From an uncultured Allobosea sp. (GTDB lineage: Bacteria > Pseudomonadota > Alphaproteobacteria > Rhizobiales > Beijerinckiaceae), in assembly GCF_945956895.1 (NCBI RefSeq), contig NZ_CAMFJF010000021.1, positions 1 through 61,000 of the forward strand: a stretch of DNA of 61,000 nucleotides, in the 5' to 3' direction. A program made the translations under genes and the position numbers. Positions 1 to 7,784 of this stretch are shown here, piece after piece. Each line of letters opens with the position of its first letter. The first letter of the stretch is position 1. The notes below the pieces were generated by a model, which worked only from the letters and a program-made list of their open reading frames with translations, ran no database searches and was not told the DNA's origin.

Positions 1-295
1 ACTTGAGCAGGTCCTTGGTCTCCATCGCGACCAGCGGCCCGATGATCTCGAAGACATCGCCGCCCGAGGAGAAATTGCCGCCGGCGCCGGTGACGACGAT
101 CGCCTTGACGTTCTCTTCCTTCTGCGCGGCAAGGAAGAAATCCGTGAGTTCGCGGTAGCTTGCGAAGGTCAACGGATTCTTTTTCTCAGGCCGGTTCAGC
201 GTCACCGTCGCGACCTTGCCGGAGACCGAGAGGCTGAAATGTTCCGGCTTGAAGCCCGCGACCGGCAGGGTCGTGGCATTGGCGATCTGGGCCAT
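1..295 (-). CDS. Enoyl-CoA hydratase/isomerase family protein (N-terminal 98 residues, cut by window edge)
   Basis: Only the first 98 residues are present; the gene runs off the left edge. The visible part shows the crotonase start: a beta strand with VTLNRPEKKNPLTF, then IVVTGAGGNFSSGGDVFEI, where the GGNFSSGGD segment forms the CoA-binding oxyanion-hole loop. Its ATG overlaps the stop codon of the upstream MarR gene (TGATG), so the two are probably translationally coupled. In a cluster with a short-chain dehydrogenase and an aminobenzoyl-CoA-type monooxygenase, the likely job is a hydration or ring-cleavage step of a beta-oxidation-like route for an aromatic CoA thioester. That substrate assignment is inference; the fold is clear. 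Confidence 0.85.
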   Translation of the reverse strand, partial: MAQIANATTLPVAGFKPEHFSLSVSGKVATVTLNRPEKKNPLTFASYRELTDFFLAAQKEENVKAIVVTGAGGNFSSGGDVFEIIGPLVAMETKDLLK

Positions 296-831
296 CAGGC
301 GTCTCCCTTGGCGGCGTCCTCTGCCCGCGCGGCAATGGCGCGATGCAGCGAGGCTTTCGTCTGTCCGAGCAGCCGGAAGAGCTGCGCGATCTCGATCTGG
401 TCGAGCCCGGCGAAAAGCTCGGCGATCCAGTCCTCATGGCGCTCGGCCATGGCGCGGAAGGCCTTGCGGCCCGTGGCCGTGAGGGTGAGGATCTGGACGC
501 GTCGGTCCTGCGGCGCCGGGCGCTTGTCGACCAATCCGTCCGTCACGAGGCCCGCGACGACGGCGGTGACATTGCCGTTCGAGACCATCAGGCGCTGCGA
601 GACTTCGCCGACGGTCATGCCGACCACGGTCTTGTCGAGCTGCGCCATCAGGTCGAAGCGCGGCAGGGTGGTCTTGAATTCCTCGCGCAGCCGGTTGCGG
701 ATTTCCGTCTCGATCAGGGTCGAGCAGGTCAGCATCCTCAGCCACAGGCGCAGTTCGTCCTTGTGGTCGCCGGGGCGTTCGCTGGCCTTGGTCTCGCGGT
801 CGAGGATCAGGGAAGAGGAGGGCGTTTCCAT
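295..831 (-). CDS. MarR family transcriptional regulator
   Basis: This is a predicted 178-residue winged-helix regulator. The recognition region reads GEVSQRLMVSNGNVTAVV, followed by the wing with DRRVQILTLTATG, which is the classic MarR arrangement. Flanking helices at both ends would form the dimer interface. I chose the ATG at 831, one base after the SDR stop codon, rather than an upstream in-frame codon inside the SDR. It sits between the SDR and the enoyl-CoA hydratase and overlaps the latter by one base, so the three are one operon. MarR proteins of this type usually repress aromatic catabolic genes and are released by a CoA-thioester or aromatic ligand. The AT-rich inverted repeats at 1611-1636 and 1768-1788 are the likely operators; that link is inference. 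Confidence 0.88.
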   Translation of the reverse strand: METPSSSLILDRETKASERPGDHKDELRLWLRMLTCSTLIETEIRNRLREEFKTTLPRFDLMAQLDKTVVGMTVGEVSQRLMVSNGNVTAVVAGLVTDGLVDKRPAPQDRRVQILTLTATGRKAFRAMAERHEDWIAELFAGLDQIEIAQLFRLLGQTKASLHRAIAARAEDAAKGDA

Positions 832-832
832 C

Positions 833-1588
833 TCAGAACTCCCCGCCATTGACGAGCAGAGACTGGCCAGTGACGGCATCGCTGCCCGGCCCGCAGAGAT
901 AGAGCACGGCGGCCGCGACCTCTTCCGGCGCGATCAGGCGACCCTGCGGATTGTCCTTGATCATTGCCGCGAGCGCCTCCTCGCGGCTCTTGCCGGTCCT
1001 GGCGGCGACATTGTCGATGCTGGCGGTCGCCATGTCCGTGTCGGCATAGCCGGGGCAAACGGCATTGACGGTGACGCCGGAGCGCGCCGTCTCCAGCGCC
1101 AGCGACTTCACCAGCCCGACCACCGCGTGTTTCGCCGCCGTATAGGCGCTGACATAGGGATAACCGCGATGCCCGGCCGTCGAGGCGATGGCGATCAACC
1201 GCCCACGGCGGTGCTCCAGCATGGCCGGCAGCGTGGCGTGGAACAGGTTCACCGTGCCGATCAGGTTGATCTCGACCATGCGGCGGAAGCGCTCGCTGTC
1301 GCTGCGCATGAACGGGCCGGTCTCGACCGCGCCGGCATTGGCGATGGCGATGTCGAATGCATGCAAGCGGGAGAGCTGGTCGAGCGCCGCGGAGACCGAG
1401 GCTTCGTCGCGCACGTCGCAGGCCGCGAAATCGGCGGCGCCCCCGGCAGTGACGACCTCCCGCAGGGTCGCTTCGTCGCGCCCGAGGATGCTGACCCGGG
1501 CCCCGGCCACCGTCAGCGCGGCGGCGATGGCCCGGCCGATGCCGCGTCCGCCACCCGTTACCAGTGCGCGCTGTCCTTGCAGTATCAT
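833..1588 (-). CDS. Short-chain dehydrogenase/reductase, probably a 3-hydroxyacyl-CoA dehydrogenase-type step
   Basis: This is a 251-residue classical SDR. It has the cofactor motif TGGGRGIG at residues 11-18, NAG at 84-86, and a catalytic set of Ser136, Tyr149 and Lys153 (YTAAK). The length fits the classical family. It is the first gene of the minus-strand operon SDR-MarR-enoyl-CoA hydratase and is transcribed divergently from the monooxygenase/reductase fusion. In the aerobic aminobenzoyl-CoA clusters I know of, dehydrogenases of this class oxidise a hydroxyacyl or reduced ring intermediate. The substrate cannot be read from the sequence. The ATG at 1588 follows an AT-rich promoter region. 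Confidence 0.9.
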   Translation of the reverse strand: MILQGQRALVTGGGRGIGRAIAAALTVAGARVSILGRDEATLREVVTAGGAADFAACDVRDEASVSAALDQLSRLHAFDIAIANAGAVETGPFMRSDSERFRRMVEINLIGTVNLFHATLPAMLEHRRGRLIAIASTAGHRGYPYVSAYTAAKHAVVGLVKSLALETARSGVTVNAVCPGYADTDMATASIDNVAARTGKSREEALAAMIKDNPQGRLIAPEEVAAAVLYLCGPGSDAVTGQSLLVNGGEF

Positions 1589-1610
1589 GGCCGTTCGACC
1601 TCCGAATGCG

Positions 1611-1636
1611 AATATATTTTAAGTCTGAAGGAATTT
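1611..1636. promoter_or_regulatory. AT-rich imperfect inverted repeat, candidate MarR operator (SDR side)
   Basis: A markedly AT-rich stretch lies 23-48 bases upstream of the SDR start, in otherwise GC-rich DNA. Its core (ATTTTAAGTCTGAAGGAATT) resembles the site at 1768-1788 position by position and has partial two-fold symmetry. MarR proteins typically bind such AT-rich palindromes of 16-20 bp. The regulator assignment rests on its neighbour. Confidence 0.5.
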
Positions 1637-1767
1637 GCAAGCGGTCTGCCGGCGACGCTGGGGCAGGGTATTTCGCGGCGCAAAATAACTGCCACAGAGG
1701 GGCTTTGCGATCTCCGGCGGCCGCAATCCGTCCAGGATCGCCGCAAAAGTCTCTTGAGCTCAAAAAC

Positions 1768-1788
1768 ATTTTAGGTTTAAAATAATTT
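1768..1788. promoter_or_regulatory. AT-rich inverted repeat, candidate MarR operator (monooxygenase side)
   Basis: ATTTTA and TAAAAT form perfect 6-bp arms around GGTT, followed by AATTT. It lies about 40-60 bases before the start of the monooxygenase/reductase and shares its sequence with the element at 1611-1636. Two copies, one in front of each divergent transcript, suggest that one MarR dimer type controls both directions. Confidence 0.55.
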
Positions 1789-1826
1789 CTCAAGCCGGGT
1801 CGGCCGGTTCCCGAATGGAGGCGTCG

Positions 1827-4151
1827 ATGCGTATCGCGGTCGTGGGTGGAGGGCCTGCGGGGCTCTATTTCGCATTGCTGATGAAGCGGGGTTGGCCGGA
1901 GCTGACGGTCGATGTCTTCGAGCGCAACCAGCCAGACGACACTTTCGGCTTTGGCGTTGTCTTCTCCGACCAGACGCTCGACACCTTCAAGGCGGCGGAT
2001 ACGAAGAGCTATGCCGCGATCCGCGACAATTTCGCCTACTGGGACGATATCGAGATCCACTTCAAGGGCGACAGCTACCGCGTGCCCGGCAACGGCTTCT
2101 GCGGCTGCTCGCGACGCTCGCTCCTGATGCTGGTGCAGGCGAGGGCGCGCGAGCTCGGCGTCAACCTGCATTTCGGCGACGATATCGCCGATGTCGAAAC
2201 GCTGAAGCGCGACTATGACCTCGTCGTCGCTGCCGACGGTGTCAACAGCCGTCTGCGCGAGAACTGGCGCGACCGTTTCCAGCCGCAGACCGACCTGCGC
2301 CCCAATCACTTCACCTGGATGGGTTCGACCCGCCCCTTCGATGCCTTCACCTTCTTCTTCAAGGAGACGGAGCACGGGCTCTTCATCGCCCATTGCTACC
2401 AGTATGAGGCCGGCCGCTCGACCTGGGTGCTGGAGACCGACCCGGAGACCTTCGAGAAGGCGGGCCTGGGCGCCATGGATGAAGCCCAGTCGGCCGCCTT
2501 CCTTGAAGGTGTCTTCGCCGAGGAATTGCAGGGCCACAGGCTGATCACCAATCGCTCGCTCTGGCGCAATTTCCCGATGATCCGCTGCCGCCATTGGGTG
2601 GTCGAGAACGTCGTGCTGATCGGCGACGCCAAGGCGACCGCGCATTTCTCGATCGGCTCCGGCACCAAGCTTGCGATGGAGGACGCCATCGCCCTGCACA
2701 AGGCGATGGGGCAGGCCAAGCTCGATGTCACGGCCGGCCTGAAGCTGTTCGAGACGCAGCGCCGCGAGGAGGTCGAGAAGACCCAGCATGCGGCCGATGT
2801 CTCGCTGGTCTGGTTCGAGGAGCTGAAGCGCTTCTGGGGGTTCGAGCCGCTGCGCTTCGCCTTCGGCCTGATGACCCGCTCCAAGGCGATCACCTATGAC
2901 AATCTGGCACTACGAGCGCCGGAAATGGTCACCGCCGTCGACAAGCTCGTCGCCGACGGGCTCGGAGACCTCGCCAGGCGGCGCAAGGACGGCTCGCCCG
3001 TCCCGCCGGCCTTCCAGCCCTTCAAGCTGCGCGAGATGCGGGTCGAGAACCGCATGACGCTCTCGCCGATGTGCCAGTATTCGGCAGAGGAGGGGCAGCC
3101 GACGGACTGGCACCTGATGCATTACGGCTCGCGCGCCATCGGCGGTCCCGGCCTGATCTTCACCGAGATGACCTGCGTCGCGCCGGACGCCCGCATCACC
3201 CCCGGCTGCACTGGCCTCTGGAACGACGAGCAGGAAGCCGCGTGGAAGCGGATCGTCGGCTTCGTGCATGCGAATTCCGCCGCGAAGATCTGCCTCCAGC
3301 TCGGCCATGCCGGACGCAAGGGCGCGACCAAGCTGATGTGGGAGGGCATGGACCGCCCGTTGCCGGAGGGCGCTTGGCCGATCATCTCGGCCTCGGCGTT
3401 GCCCTACTACCCGGAAAGCCAGGTGCCGCGCGAGATGACCCGCGCCGACATGGACCGGGTCACGGCTGAGTTCGTCGTCGCTGCCGAGCGTGGCGAGCGT
3501 GCCGGCTTCGATATGCTGGAGCTGCACTGCGCCCATGGCTATCTGCTGGCGAGCTTCCTCTCGCCCCTGACCAACAAGCGCACGGACGACTATGGCGGCT
3601 CGGTCGAGAACCGTCTGCGTTATCCGCTCGAAGTGTTCCGGGCGCTGCGCGAGGCCTGGCCGCGCGAGAAGCCGATGTCGGTGCGCATCTCCGCGACCGA
3701 CTGGGTCGAGGGCGGTCTCTCGGCGGCGGATTCCGTCGCGATCGCCGAGGCCTTCGCTGCCGAGGGGTGCGACCTCGTCGACGTCTCGACAGGCCAGACC
3801 GCAAGGGAATCGCGGCCGATCTACGGCCGCATGTTCCAGACGCCGTTCTCGGATCGCATCCGCAACGAGGCCGAGGTCGCGACCATGTGCGTCGGCAACA
3901 TCACCACCGCCGATCAGGTCAACACCATCATCGCCGCCGGCCGCGCCGATCTCGTGGCGCTCGGGCGCCCGCATCTCGCGGATCCCTCCTTCGTGCTGCG
4001 CGCAGCCGCCTGGTACGGTGTCGATACCGACCAGCCGGTGCAGTATCAGCCGGGCAAGGACCAGCTCATGCGCAACACGCCGCGCGAGCGTCAGGATCTG
4101 GAAGAGCTCAAGCTCAAGGCCAAACCGAGCCGTCACGCTGTCGCGAAATAG
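1827..4151 (+). CDS. Two-domain flavin monooxygenase/old-yellow-enzyme fusion (2-aminobenzoyl-CoA monooxygenase/reductase type)
   Basis: This 774-residue protein has two flavin domains. Residues 1 to about 380 form a PHBH-type FAD monooxygenase: GGGPAG at 7-12, the acidic-end strand with VDVFERN, and the second FAD motif [16 protein letters not shown] near 262-277. From about residue 395 to 745 it is an NADH:flavin/old-yellow-enzyme barrel with [30 protein letters not shown] and the C-terminal [11 protein letters not shown] phosphate loop. This fusion is known from 2-aminobenzoyl-CoA monooxygenase/reductase of Azoarcus evansii, which hydroxylates and then reduces the ring of anthranilyl-CoA. 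Databases often label such proteins bifunctional salicylyl-CoA 5-hydroxylase/oxidoreductase. I chose the ATG at 1827 because GGAGG lies five bases upstream; an ATG at 1815 has none. No CoA ligase is visible, but the cluster continues past the left edge. Confidence 0.9.
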   Translation: MRIAVVGGGPAGLYFALLMKRGWPELTVDVFERNQPDDTFGFGVVFSDQTLDTFKAADTKSYAAIRDNFAYWDDIEIHFKGDSYRVPGNGFCGCSRRSLLMLVQARARELGVNLHFGDDIADVETLKRDYDLVVAADGVNSRLRENWRDRFQPQTDLRPNHFTWMGSTRPFDAFTFFFKETEHGLFIAHCYQYEAGRSTWVLETDPETFEKAGLGAMDEAQSAAFLEGVFAEELQGHRLITNRSLWRNFPMIRCRHWVVENVVLIGDAKATAHFSIGSGTKLAMEDAIALHKAMGQAKLDVTAGLKLFETQRREEVEKTQHAADVSLVWFEELKRFWGFEPLRFAFGLMTRSKAITYDNLALRAPEMVTAVDKLVADGLGDLARRRKDGSPVPPAFQPFKLREMRVENRMTLSPMCQYSAEEGQPTDWHLMHYGSRAIGGPGLIFTEMTCVAPDARITPGCTGLWNDEQEAAWKRIVGFVHANSAAKICLQLGHAGRKGATKLMWEGMDRPLPEGAWPIISASALPYYPESQVPREMTRADMDRVTAEFVVAAERGERAGFDMLELHCAHGYLLASFLSPLTNKRTDDYGGSVENRLRYPLEVFRALREAWPREKPMSVRISATDWVEGGLSAADSVAIAEAFAAEGCDLVDVSTGQTARESRPIYGRMFQTPFSDRIRNEAEVATMCVGNITTADQVNTIIAAGRADLVALGRPHLADPSFVLRAAAWYGVDTDQPVQYQPGKDQLMRNTPRERQDLEELKLKAKPSRHAVAK

Positions 4152-4159
4152 GCGGTGGC

Positions 4160-5506
4160 CTACTTTCCTTCGGCTTCGCTCCGACGCCCCGAAGGCGAGA
4201 CATCGGGAATGGTGGGCGCGACCGGCTTGCGCTCGCCGAACGGATTGGCCGAGGGCGGGTTGCGTCGCAGGCGGAAGGCGAGATAGGCCGCCGCTGCCGC
4301 CGAGAGCCCGCCGAGATAGGCGAGCAGCCCGTTCGGCCCGACCGCTTGCATGAAGGCGGCGGAGACCAGCGGGCCGATGGCGGAGCCCATCGCCCAGAGG
4401 AAGAGCAATTGCGCGGAGAGGCCGAGCGCCCGCTCGCGGCCGAGCCGGAAATAGGCATGCGCGACGGCAACCGTATAGATCGGCATCGCGCCGGCGCCGA
4501 TCAGGGCGAAGAGGCCGAACAGCCAGAAACGCGTATGGGGGACGGAGAGCCAGAGCACGGCTCCCAGCGCCAGCGAACAGGCCACGACCGAGATCGTAGC
4601 GCTCAGCATGATCTTGCGGCTCTCGACGCGATCGGCCAGCAGGCCGAGCGGCCATTGCAGCACGAGCGCGCCGATCTGGATGCCGGCGGTGAGCAGGATC
4701 GCCCAGGTCTGGTCGAGGCCGATCAGGATGCCGTAGGCGGGGGCGACATTGGTCAGCGCGCCGCCCATCAGGCCGACATAGAGGCAGCCGATCACCGAGG
4801 CTGGCGCGTATTGCCACATCGTGTTGAGGCGCACAGAGACGACCTCGCCCGATTCAGGCCCCTTGGCGCGGGTCATGCCGACCGGGATCAGCGCGATCGA
4901 GAAGGTCGCGCTCGCCAGCAGGAAGATGTCGTGTGACTGCAGCGAGACATAGCCGACGCCGATCTGCGAGCCGATCAGCGCAAGGCGGTTGAGGATCTGG
5001 TAGAAGCCGAACAGGCGTCCGCGCTGGCCGGCCTTGGCCTGGCCGCTGATCCAGCTCTCGATGCAGATCGCATGGCCGGCGCCGGCGAAGCCCATGCCGA
5101 GCCGCGAGATGCCCCAGAGATCGAGCGGCGTCAGCGCGAAGCTGATCGTGAAGACTGCCTGCAAGGCGGCGAAGACCGCGAAGGCGCGGATATGCCCGAC
5201 GCGGCGGATAAAGGTCGGGATCACGAAGCAGCCGGCGAGGAAGCCGACGGAATAGGCCGAGCCGACGAGGCCGATCAGCAGCGGCGCCTTCTGCTCCAGC
5301 GCCATCTTCAAGGGCACCACCGTGTTCACGATGGTCGAGGCGATCTGCAGGATCAGCGCGCCGCTGACGATCGCGCCCAGGGCGGCGACGGAGCTCGTCT
5401 TCGGCTCGGCTGGCTGGCTCACGGCGGTCCGGGCCTCCGACGCAGGCGCGTTGGAATCCTGCGATTCCGGCGGCTGCAACTCCTGCGGTTGCGATGCTTG
5501 CGACAT
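4160..5506 (-). CDS. MFS transporter, YcaD-like
   Basis: This 448-residue major facilitator protein has about twelve hydrophobic segments after a hydrophilic N-terminal tail of about 40 residues rich in Gln, Pro and Ser. The ESWISGQA segment near the fourth/fifth helix, and RVESRK in the central loop, resemble the YcaD group of MFS carriers, whose substrates are not established. The C-terminus is a hydrophilic tail of about 45 residues. It ends nine bases from the end of the convergent monooxygenase/reductase gene, so the two share an intergenic end. It could export or import an aromatic compound, but nothing in the sequence shows that. Confidence 0.85.
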   Translation of the reverse strand: MSQASQPQELQPPESQDSNAPASEARTAVSQPAEPKTSSVAALGAIVSGALILQIASTIVNTVVPLKMALEQKAPLLIGLVGSAYSVGFLAGCFVIPTFIRRVGHIRAFAVFAALQAVFTISFALTPLDLWGISRLGMGFAGAGHAICIESWISGQAKAGQRGRLFGFYQILNRLALIGSQIGVGYVSLQSHDIFLLASATFSIALIPVGMTRAKGPESGEVVSVRLNTMWQYAPASVIGCLYVGLMGGALTNVAPAYGILIGLDQTWAILLTAGIQIGALVLQWPLGLLADRVESRKIMLSATISVVACSLALGAVLWLSVPHTRFWLFGLFALIGAGAMPIYTVAVAHAYFRLGRERALGLSAQLLFLWAMGSAIGPLVSAAFMQAVGPNGLLAYLGGLSAAAAAYLAFRLRRNPPSANPFGERKPVAPTIPDVSPSGRRSEAEGK

Positions 5507-5884
5507 ATCCGATTCGAAGGCCAGTTTGGGAAAAATGGGCTGAGATTGCAGCCTCGCCGGAAAAGATGGGCCAATCGGGGCAGATCAGAAAAAAATCATC
5601 GTCTTTCTTCCTCCACCCTCCGGCCGCGATCGCGCCGTCTTCGCATGGCTTTGGAGGCGCGCGCCGTGCCTCGCCCAGCCCTATGCGGAACGCGAAAATT
5701 TATCGACGCGGTTCACCGGCGATTAACCAAGGCAGCGCCTTATCGATACGGAACGAAGTTTGGGTTCTCCCGGTATGCTCTGTCTCACCGCGACGTGCAT
5801 CGCATCTCCCCTTGTCGAGATGCGAGCGGCGACGCTGTGCCTGCTGCCGCCGGGCGTGGCGTAAGCGTATCGAGAGTGCGGCGG
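5507..5884. other. Intergenic region between MFS and DUF2778 genes
   Basis: This 378-base gap sits between divergent genes. It holds no convincing gene. It is locally A/T-rich around 5590-5600 and 5690-5715, where promoters are likely, and carries one GATTAACC near 5721. A perfect hairpin (TCGCATCTC, 8-base loop, GAGATGCGA) lies at 5800-5825, about 60 bases before the DUF2778 start, and could act in the leader of that mRNA. Confidence 0.5.
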
Positions 5885-6976
5885 ATGACCTATACGACCT
5901 ATGTGCGGGAAGGTGGCGCGCCTTATGTGCGGCCGCGCCGTCGCCGCCGGCCCTTGCTTAAGGGGCTCCTCGTCGCGTTCGCCCTGAGCGGAGGCGCGAT
6001 ATCCGGCTTCTGGATGCTGGGGCAGGGCGCGCCTAGCCCCGATGCCGGCAACACTCTCACCGCAACCGCCCGCAAGGCACCGGCTGCCCGCCTCGCCCAG
6101 CAGCAGGCACCGGCCTATAGCGGCCTGCTCGATCCGGCCCTGTCGGGCGGCAAAGGCGCCTCCTTCGTCCAGGGCGCTCCGGTCCGCTCGGCCTTCCAGC
6201 CGTCGTCATCTTCGCTGGCCGCCGTGGCTCCCGCCGAACCCGCCTTGCCGCTGCCGTCCCAGCCGCCGGTCACGCTGGCGGAGAAGGCCGCGCCCATGCC
6301 GGTGCCGCGCCCCCTCGACCTGCTTCCGAAGACGGAGCCCCAGCAGCTTCAGCCGCAACAGCTTCAGCCGCGCGTCGCGCAGCCGACCACGCCGCGCCGC
6401 AACCGGACGGCAGCGGCTGCCGCGCCGACGCCTGAGGACAACCGCAACTTCTTCGAGAAGCTGTTCGGCGTGCAGAAGCAGGCCGAGCCGGCCGGGACCG
6501 CGCTCGCCTATGCCGCGCCGCAGGACGACATCGTCGATCGCGGCCGGATCACCCGGCTCAGCCCCTCGGTCGGTACGCCGACGCGCACCGCCGAGGCCGG
6601 CACGGCGATCTACGATATCGCCGCCAAGATGGTCTACATGCCGAATGGCGAGCGTCTGGAGGCGCATTCCGGCCTCGGCGAGATGATGGACGATGTCCGC
6701 TACGCCCATGTCCGGATGAAGGGCGTCACCCCGCCGCATACCTATACGCTGACCGAGCGCGAGGCGCTGTTCCACGGCGTGCGCGCCATCCGCCTGAACC
6801 CGGTCGGCGGCAGTGGCGCGATCCATGGCCGCGCCGGGTTGCTCGCGCACACCTACCTCCTCGGGCCGCGCGGCGACTCGAACGGCTGCATCTCGTTCAA
6901 GGACTATGACCGCTTCCTGCAGGCCTTCCTGCGCGGCGAGGTCAAGCGCATCGTCGTGGTCGCAGGAAACGGCTGA
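5885..6976 (+). CDS. DUF2778 (Tlde1-like L,D-transpeptidase fold) membrane-anchored cell-wall protein
   Basis: The protein has 363 residues. After a short basic N-terminus (RPRRRRRP), residues 24-46 form one membrane segment. Residues 47 to about 210 are a Pro/Ala/Gln-rich linker with repeated QQLQP. The C-terminal domain carries the DUF2778 signature: IHGRAG near 313, HTYLLGPRGDSNGCISF ending near residue 337, and VKRIVVVAG at the end. The His and Cys335 in SNGCIS match the catalytic pair of the L,D-transpeptidase/exchange fold known from Tlde1. The anchor and linker suggest it works on peptidoglycan from the inner membrane. It lacks a neighbouring immunity or secretion gene, so a role in the cell's own wall is more likely than a toxin role. 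The start is uncertain; an in-frame GTG at 5876 is possible. Confidence 0.8.
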   Translation: MTYTTYVREGGAPYVRPRRRRRPLLKGLLVAFALSGGAISGFWMLGQGAPSPDAGNTLTATARKAPAARLAQQQAPAYSGLLDPALSGGKGASFVQGAPVRSAFQPSSSSLAAVAPAEPALPLPSQPPVTLAEKAAPMPVPRPLDLLPKTEPQQLQPQQLQPRVAQPTTPRRNRTAAAAAPTPEDNRNFFEKLFGVQKQAEPAGTALAYAAPQDDIVDRGRITRLSPSVGTPTRTAEAGTAIYDIAAKMVYMPNGERLEAHSGLGEMMDDVRYAHVRMKGVTPPHTYTLTEREALFHGVRAIRLNPVGGSGAIHGRAGLLAHTYLLGPRGDSNGCISFKDYDRFLQAFLRGEVKRIVVVAGNG

Positions 6977-7068
6977 CTTCCGGCCGGCGCATCCGCCGCC
7001 GGCTGAAAGTCTTCACCACGCCATCTGCCGGCAGGCGTCCGTCTCACGCCGCTCCGGCCATGTCCCTG

Positions 7069-7539
7069 CTAGGACGGGTGGCTGAAGCTTGCGACCCGCG
7101 CATCCTTCATCAGGTTGCGGAAATCGGCGCCGCTGACATGCACCAATGTCCGGTGGTCGCCGCCTTCGAAATAGACCTCCTTGGCGTCGCCGAGGCTCTT
7201 GTCGAGGATCACCGGCACGTCATAGGCCGATCCGACCGGCGGAACGGCGCCGATGTCGCAATCGAAGAAGAGCGAGCCGATCTCGTCCTCGGAGGCAAGA
7301 CCGAGCCGCTTCTCCATCATATCCTGCAGGCGCGACAGCTCGATCCGGTGCGTGCTCGGCACGACGGCGAGCACATAGCCGGTCTCGTGATGGACGACGA
7401 CCGATTTGGCCAGTTTGCTGCCGGGAATATGGGCCGCCTGTGCCGCCTGGCTGCTGGTGGCCGTACGATGATGGGCGACGGTGTCATAGGCGATGCCCTG
7501 GCCGTCGATATAGCTTTGGAGCTTCTTGGCGATGGTCAT
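7069..7539 (-). CDS. YbaK/EbsC-type aminoacyl-tRNA deacylase-like protein
   Basis: This 156-residue single-domain protein has the YbaK/ProX editing-domain features: AHIPGSKLAKSVVVHHETGY, with the conserved Lys that binds the CCA end, then VVPSTHRIELSRLQ, and the GAVPPVG loop typical of the family. Free-standing members hydrolyse mischarged tRNAs such as Ala- or Cys-tRNA(Pro), but the exact substrate differs between subfamilies and is not clear here. It is monocistronic and ends 92 bases after the convergent DUF2778 gene. Its promoter side faces a palindromic repeat (7638-7780). Confidence 0.87.
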   Translation of the reverse strand: MTIAKKLQSYIDGQGIAYDTVAHHRTATSSQAAQAAHIPGSKLAKSVVVHHETGYVLAVVPSTHRIELSRLQDMMEKRLGLASEDEIGSLFFDCDIGAVPPVGSAYDVPVILDKSLGDAKEVYFEGGDHRTLVHVSGADFRNLMKDARVASFSHPS

Positions 7540-7637
7540 GATAGGCGCCCCTCTCTTGCGTGGTGACGCATCAGAGCGAGTATCCTCCTCCCATCGTCGG
7601 CGAAGTCAACGGTGGCGGCGGGCGAGGCGCCGGATGC

Positions 7638-7780
7638 CGTCATGCTCGGGCTTGACCCGAGCATCTCATGCCGGATGAGGCTCCCGTAGCCCCCGCGTCA
7701 TGAGATTCTCGGATCTGCGCGGAGTCTACCCTTGGGCCGACCGAAGGCCGGACCCAAGGGCTTCGCCCGAGAATGACGGA
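7638..7780. repeat. Palindromic intergenic repeat, family A
   Basis: GTCATGCTCGGGCTTGACCC opens the element and GCCCGAGAATGACGG closes it, giving complementary ends. The interior holds smaller inverted repeats (CTTGGGCCGA and its partner CCAAGGG). A near-identical element lies at 49066-49168, and a diverged one at 35584-35679. Confidence 0.75.
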
Positions 7781-7784
7781 AGGG

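Noticed and set aside
807..2789. A 660-codon minus-strand frame spanning the SDR and the monooxygenase gene
   Set aside because: It runs across a divergent promoter region and opposite two well-supported genes; the composition is that of an antisense shadow.
5885..6976. Reading the DUF2778 gene as a type VI secretion toxin
   Set aside because: There is no secretion gene, immunity gene or PAAR/VgrG partner nearby, and the protein has its own membrane anchor and linker.
7638..7780. The repeat clusters as a CRISPR array
   Set aside because: The repeats are single palindromic elements scattered over the window, not short direct repeats with regular spacers, and no cas gene is present.
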